DNA from: VBDM01 sp035280025
GTDB lineage: Bacteria; Pseudomonadota; Gammaproteobacteria; Burkholderiales; SG8-39
Assembly (NCBI GenBank): GCA_035280025.1
Contig: DATEGT010000090.1
Coordinates: 1-15,663 of the forward strand
DNA length: 15,663 nucleotides
Direction of reading: 5' to 3'
A model generated the notes under the pieces. That model made no database searches and was not told the DNA's origin. It worked only from the letters and a program-made list of their open reading frames with translations. Position 1 is the stretch's first letter, and each line of letters opens with the position of its first letter. The position numbers and the translations under genes are program-made. This document shows, one piece after another, positions 12,458-15,663 of the stretch.

Positions 12458-13882
12458 ATGGGCGCAATATCCATCCGCCGGGACGAGGCGCGACCGGGGC
12501 CGCACAGCCTCGTCGTCGACCCCGGGCTGATCCGCAAATATGCGGGCAACGGGCCGCGCTACACCTCGTATCCGACGGCGGACCGGTTCGTCGAGGCTTT
12601 CGATGCGGCGGCGTACGGACATTGGCTGGAGAATCGCAATGTCGGGGGGGCGATTAGACCGCTCGCATTATACGTACACCTGCCGTTCTGCGACACGATC
12701 TGCTACTACTGCGCCTGCAACAAGGTCATCACCCGGGATCACGGGCGCTCGGCCCGGTACCTGAAATATCTGCGGCGCGAGATCAGCCTGGTGGCGGGGC
12801 GGCTCGGCGAGGACCGGCAGATCGCGCAGATGCACTGGGGCGGGGGCACTCCCACCTTCCTCCGCGAGGAGGAGCTCGCGGACCTGATGCGCATGCTCCG
12901 CGCCGAGTTCAGGCTCGACCCGGCGGGCGAATACGCGATCGAGGTCGATCCCCGCAAGGTCGGCCCGGACAAGGTCGCGCTGCTGGCGCAGCTGGGATTC
13001 AACCGGATCAGCCTCGGCGTCCAGGATTTCGACCCGGAAGTGCAGAAGGCCGTGCACAGGATCCAGCCGGTCGACGAGACCCTGCAGGTCGTACTCGCCG
13101 CGCGGCGCAACGCCTTCCGGTCCGTGAACATCGACCTGATCTACGGCCTGCCCAAGCAGAGCGTGGAGACTTTCGCGCGCACGCTCGAGACGGTGATCGC
13201 CTGCGCCCCGGACCGGATCGCGCTCTACTCCTACGCGCACCTGCCCTCGGTGTTCAAGCCTCAGCGCCGCATCGCGGAGGTCGACCTGCCCGCGCCCGAA
13301 GCGAAGCTCGAGATCCTGGCGCGCTCGATCGAGCGCCTGCAGGCCACGGGCTACGTCTACATCGGCATGGACCATTTCGCCAAGCCCGGGGACGATCTCG
13401 CCGTCGCGCAGCGCCAGGGGAGGCTGACGCGGAATTTCCAGGGCTACTCGAGCGCCGGGGACAGCGACATCGTCGCCCTGGGGGCGTCGGCAATCAGCAA
13501 GATCGGGCCGGTGTACGCGCAGAACCTGAAGACGCTCGAGGAGTACTACGGACGCCTCGAGGACGGCGAGATCCCGGTCATGCGGGGGATCGAGCTGTCT
13601 CCGGACGATCTCGCGCGGCGCACGGTGATCCAGGCCCTGGCGTGCCATTTCGCCGTGTCGAAGGAGGCGGTCTCGATCGCCCACCTGATCGATTTCGAGG
13701 ACTACTTCGCGGTCGAGCTGGCCGATCTGAAAGAGATGGAGCGCGAAGGCCTGGTCGAGCTCGACAACGAGTGGATCACGGTGACGGGGAAGGGGCGGCT
13801 CCTGGTGCGCGCGGTGTGCGCGGTATTCGACCGCTACCTGCGCGCGGACCGCGGCCGCGGCGCCTACTCGAAGCTCATATGA
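12458..13882 (+). CDS. hemN: Oxygen-independent coproporphyrinogen III oxidase (radical SAM)
   Basis: The 474-residue protein follows E. coli HemN throughout. It has PRYTSYPTADRF near the start, the radical-SAM cluster motif C78-x3-C82-x2-C85 (PFCDTICYYCACNK) with a further Cys87, HWGGGTPTFL for SAM binding, then VDPRKVGPDK, GVQDFDPEVQKAVHR, NIDLIYGLPKQ, the IGMDHFAKPGDDLAVAQRQG segment and RNFQGYSSAGDSD. It converts coproporphyrinogen III to protoporphyrinogen IX without O2 in the cytoplasm, allowing heme synthesis under anoxia. Of starts before the conserved region only the ATG at 12458 is usable, and it has no Shine-Dalgarno. With the FNR box and -10 upstream, the mRNA should begin at or next to this ATG. 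An inverted GTGCC/GGCAC pair (12437-12441, 12453-12457) sits directly before the start. It is divergent from the sensor kinase and convergent with the epimerase. Confidence 0.97.
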   Translation: MGAISIRRDEARPGPHSLVVDPGLIRKYAGNGPRYTSYPTADRFVEAFDAAAYGHWLENRNVGGAIRPLALYVHLPFCDTICYYCACNKVITRDHGRSARYLKYLRREISLVAGRLGEDRQIAQMHWGGGTPTFLREEELADLMRMLRAEFRLDPAGEYAIEVDPRKVGPDKVALLAQLGFNRISLGVQDFDPEVQKAVHRIQPVDETLQVVLAARRNAFRSVNIDLIYGLPKQSVETFARTLETVIACAPDRIALYSYAHLPSVFKPQRRIAEVDLPAPEAKLEILARSIERLQATGYVYIGMDHFAKPGDDLAVAQRQGRLTRNFQGYSSAGDSDIVALGASAISKIGPVYAQNLKTLEEYYGRLEDGEIPVMRGIELSPDDLARRTVIQALACHFAVSKEAVSIAHLIDFEDYFAVELADLKEMEREGLVELDNEWITVTGKGRLLVRAVCAVFDRYLRADRGRGAYSKLI

Positions 13883-13913
13883 GCGGGACTGCGCCCGGAC
13901 GCCGATCCGGCCG

Positions 13914-14831
13914 CTAGGGGCGAGCGAGCAGCGAGCGCGCCGTCGCGCGCACGATCTGCGCGTTGTTCCAGCGCGGCTTCCAGCCGAGCGCCAGGCTCTC
14001 GCGGGTGTCGAGCACCTGGCCGTGGCGCAGGAGGAGCAGCTGCTCGGCTGCGAGCAGGCGGTAGCCGCTCGCGGCGGAGATCAGCTCTACCGGGACGAGG
14101 GGAACCCGGAAGCGCCGCACGCGATCGACCCCGAGCTCCTCGCCGATCGCGTCCGCCCACTGGCCTATCGAGAGCGGCTCGGGGCTCGCTGCGTTGAAAA
14201 TGCCCGCCGCCTTGTGTGCGACGATGCGCACGAGCAGGCTCGCCGCGTCCTCGACGTGCACCATGTGCGTCGGCCGCGAGCCCTCGCCCGGGAACACCAC
14301 GGCGCCGAAGCGCGCGATCGACCGCGCGAACGGCCCGAACAGCCCGCCGCGCCCGGGCCCGGCGACGATGCACGGGACCATGAGCGATGTCCGGTTCGGG
14401 AGCGAGCGCACCGCCTCCCAGGCGGCGAGCTTGGAGGCCGAGTAGACGCCCTGGCCCCGCATCGGAGATTTCGTCGAGCAGATCGCGCCGCCGGCCACCC
14501 GGTACATCATGCTTGTCCCGACGTAGACGAAGTGCGCGGGCGTGCCCGCGTAGCGCTTCGCGAGATTCGCGGTGGCCCGCACGTTGTTGCCGTCGAAATA
14601 CGCGCGGCGGAAGAGGAGCGGGAGATCCGGAGAGAGATACTGCACGCCTGCGTTGTGCACTACCGCGTCGACTTCGGGCAGGGTCGTGCCGAATTCCGGA
14701 TTCGAGAGATCACCACGGAGGTCGACCTTACCGGCGCGGTCGGTGGCAATCGTCTCGATGCCCTCGGAGCGCAGCTGGCGAAGGCACTCCCGGCCGAGAA
14801 ACCCCGCCGCGCCGGTGACGAGTGCCCTCAC
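13914..14831 (-). CDS. NAD-dependent epimerase/dehydratase (extended SDR)
   Basis: The 305-residue protein begins VRALVTGAAGFLGRECLRQL, with the nucleotide-binding TGxxGxxG motif within the first 15 residues. Further features are DxxGDLSN (DLRGDLSNPEF), VVHNAGVQ, the active-site Ser region VGTSMMYR and the catalytic YSASK (Y-x3-K). The distal half (GIFNAASPEPLSIGQWADAI) follows extended SDR enzymes acting on nucleotide sugars or similar substrates; the substrate cannot be told. The start is GTG at 14831, overlapping the stop of the UbiD-family gene as GTGA. The longer open frame to 15314 is a shadow of that gene and shows no SDR resemblance. It is translationally coupled to the UbiD-like gene and ends 31 bp from the convergent hemN stop, where a small CCGGA/TCCGG hairpin is the only visible structure. 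Confidence 0.88.
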   Translation of the reverse strand: MRALVTGAAGFLGRECLRQLRSEGIETIATDRAGKVDLRGDLSNPEFGTTLPEVDAVVHNAGVQYLSPDLPLLFRRAYFDGNNVRATANLAKRYAGTPAHFVYVGTSMMYRVAGGAICSTKSPMRGQGVYSASKLAAWEAVRSLPNRTSLMVPCIVAGPGRGGLFGPFARSIARFGAVVFPGEGSRPTHMVHVEDAASLLVRIVAHKAAGIFNAASPEPLSIGQWADAIGEELGVDRVRRFRVPLVPVELISAASGYRLLAAEQLLLLRHGQVLDTRESLALGWKPRWNNAQIVRATARSLLARP

Positions 14832-15663
14832 TCCGGGCGGAACTTCGTCTCGGGTTTCACGCCTTTCTTCTTCTGCTTCCCGCTGATCTCGCCGTTCTCG
14901 AGGTAGCGGCCTTCCACCGCGCGCTTCGCCGCCTCGTCCCAGGCGGGCAGCCAGTCCCCCAGCGAATACCCGAACCAGGGCGACTGCGGGCGCAGCTTCG
15001 GCAAGCCCAGCTCCTCCCAGATCCTCTTCGCGCGCTCCATGTATTCCTTCTTGGGCAGCGCGAGCGGCGGCATGTCGCCCTTCATGGTCGCGTCGATGAG
15101 CAGGGTCGAGTCTTCCTCGCTGCCGTGCTCGCGCTTGGGGCCGTGGCCCTGCCCGCGATGGGCAAGCGTCTCCACGTCCTCGAGCGGATTCATGCGGTAG
15201 GCCATCGACCACAGCAATGCGTCGCCGTTGTCCGGGTCGATGTCGTCGGTCACCGCGATGGTGATCTTGCCCATGTCGCCCTTGAAGAACGCGGAGCCGC
15301 GGAGCGCGCGCCACACCTCGGTGCGCGGCATGCCCTTCTCGCAGCCGAGCACCGTGACGCGCAGGAGTCCCGTGAGCGGCTCGTGCAGGGAGACGCGCTT
15401 CACGCCGCGGATGCCGAGCGCCTCGCGCAGGTGCGAGAGGAACAGGGGCTCGTAGGCGACGCGCTTGATCACGCTCGACTCCGAGGGCGCGACCTGGCTG
15501 ATGTAGGACGGGATCACCGGGCTCCTGCGGTGCGTGATCGCGGTGACCCGCATCGGCATGTTGTATTCCTCGAGCGCGACGTGGCCGTGCGACTCGCCGA
15601 ACGGCGCCTCGGGCTCGCAGTGCTCGGTGTCGATCAGCCCCTCGATGACCACTTCCGCCTCGG
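14828..15663 (-). CDS. UbiD-family decarboxylase (partial, 5' end outside window)
   Basis: The reverse strand is open from the right window edge to TGA at 14828-14830, giving the last 277 or so residues. The visible part starts EAEVVIEGLIDTEHCEPEAP followed by FGE, the glutamate-rich PxxPFGE segment of the UbiD family. It continues with the family-typical ITHRRSPVIPSYISQVAPSE, VKRVSLHEPLTGLLRVTV, and ITIAVTDDIDPDNGDALLWS near the end. UbiD enzymes use prenylated FMN for reversible decarboxylation of aromatic or unsaturated acids. The long carboxyl tail (KKEYMERAKRIWEELGLPKL, then a Lys-rich EISGKQKKKGVKPETKFRPE) is unlike the E. coli ubiquinone enzyme and closer to catabolic members, so I give no gene symbol. 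It overlaps the downstream epimerase gene by GTGA, suggesting a shared pathway. No UbiX gene is in the window. Confidence 0.88.
   Translation of the reverse strand, partial: EAEVVIEGLIDTEHCEPEAPFGESHGHVALEEYNMPMRVTAITHRRSPVIPSYISQVAPSESSVIKRVAYEPLFLSHLREALGIRGVKRVSLHEPLTGLLRVTVLGCEKGMPRTEVWRALRGSAFFKGDMGKITIAVTDDIDPDNGDALLWSMAYRMNPLEDVETLAHRGQGHGPKREHGSEEDSTLLIDATMKGDMPPLALPKKEYMERAKRIWEELGLPKLRPQSPWFGYSLGDWLPAWDEAAKRAVEGRYLENGEISGKQKKKGVKPETKFRPE

Noticed and set aside
13883..13913. CCGGA/TCCGG hairpin between hemN and the epimerase as a bidirectional terminator
   Set aside because: Only a 5-bp stem without a T-run on either strand; too weak to annotate.

Overview
The window is GC-rich chromosomal DNA from a Gram-negative bacterium. 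The gene content suggests a facultatively anaerobic proteobacterium, and I lean to the Betaproteobacteria from the overall look of the proteins, without a search to confirm it. Its theme is oxygen limitation. An FNR-type 4Fe-4S regulator (6386-7171) is present, and three FNR-type palindromes (TTGAT/C-N4-GTCAA) sit at 752-765, 6004-6017 and 12412-12425, each in front of a gene that suits an anoxic or dormant lifestyle.

Left part (1-6372): a hibernation-factor-like gene (cut by the window edge) and a universal stress protein form a leftward operon. Divergent from it is a rightward pair, a P2-type cation ATPase and a Pat-like fusion of ADP-forming acyl-CoA synthetase with a GNAT acetyltransferase. 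One FNR box lies between the two operons. A second FNR box overlaps the stop codon of the fusion gene and precedes a 98-residue helical protein with a near-perfect Shine-Dalgarno.

Middle (6386-12405, leftward): a sensor kinase and a NarL-type response regulator (overlapping ATGA), then a CheY-like receiver and fnr. This regulator cluster is split by a 2712-bp IS1595-type transposon (7679-10390) with perfect 22-bp terminal inverted repeats and an 8-bp target duplication GAATCGTC. Besides the transposase, the element carries a 45-aa basic protein, a 141-aa protein, a long stem-loop, a 104-nt class II tRNA-like gene with a strange anticodon loop, and a two-gene ATGA-coupled operon of unknown function.

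Right part: hemN (oxygen-independent coproporphyrinogen III oxidase, rightward) is controlled by the third and best FNR box. The geometry predicts a leaderless mRNA. Then, leftward, come a UbiD-family decarboxylase (cut by the window edge) and an NAD-dependent epimerase that overlap by GTGA.

How it fits together (inference): under low oxygen, FNR would turn on heme synthesis without O2 (HemN), stress and ribosome-hibernation proteins (USP, HPF), an ion pump and a protein acetyltransferase. The neighbouring two-component system would add a second sensory input. The most unusual material is the cargo of the transposon, above all the tRNA-like gene and the stem-loop before it.
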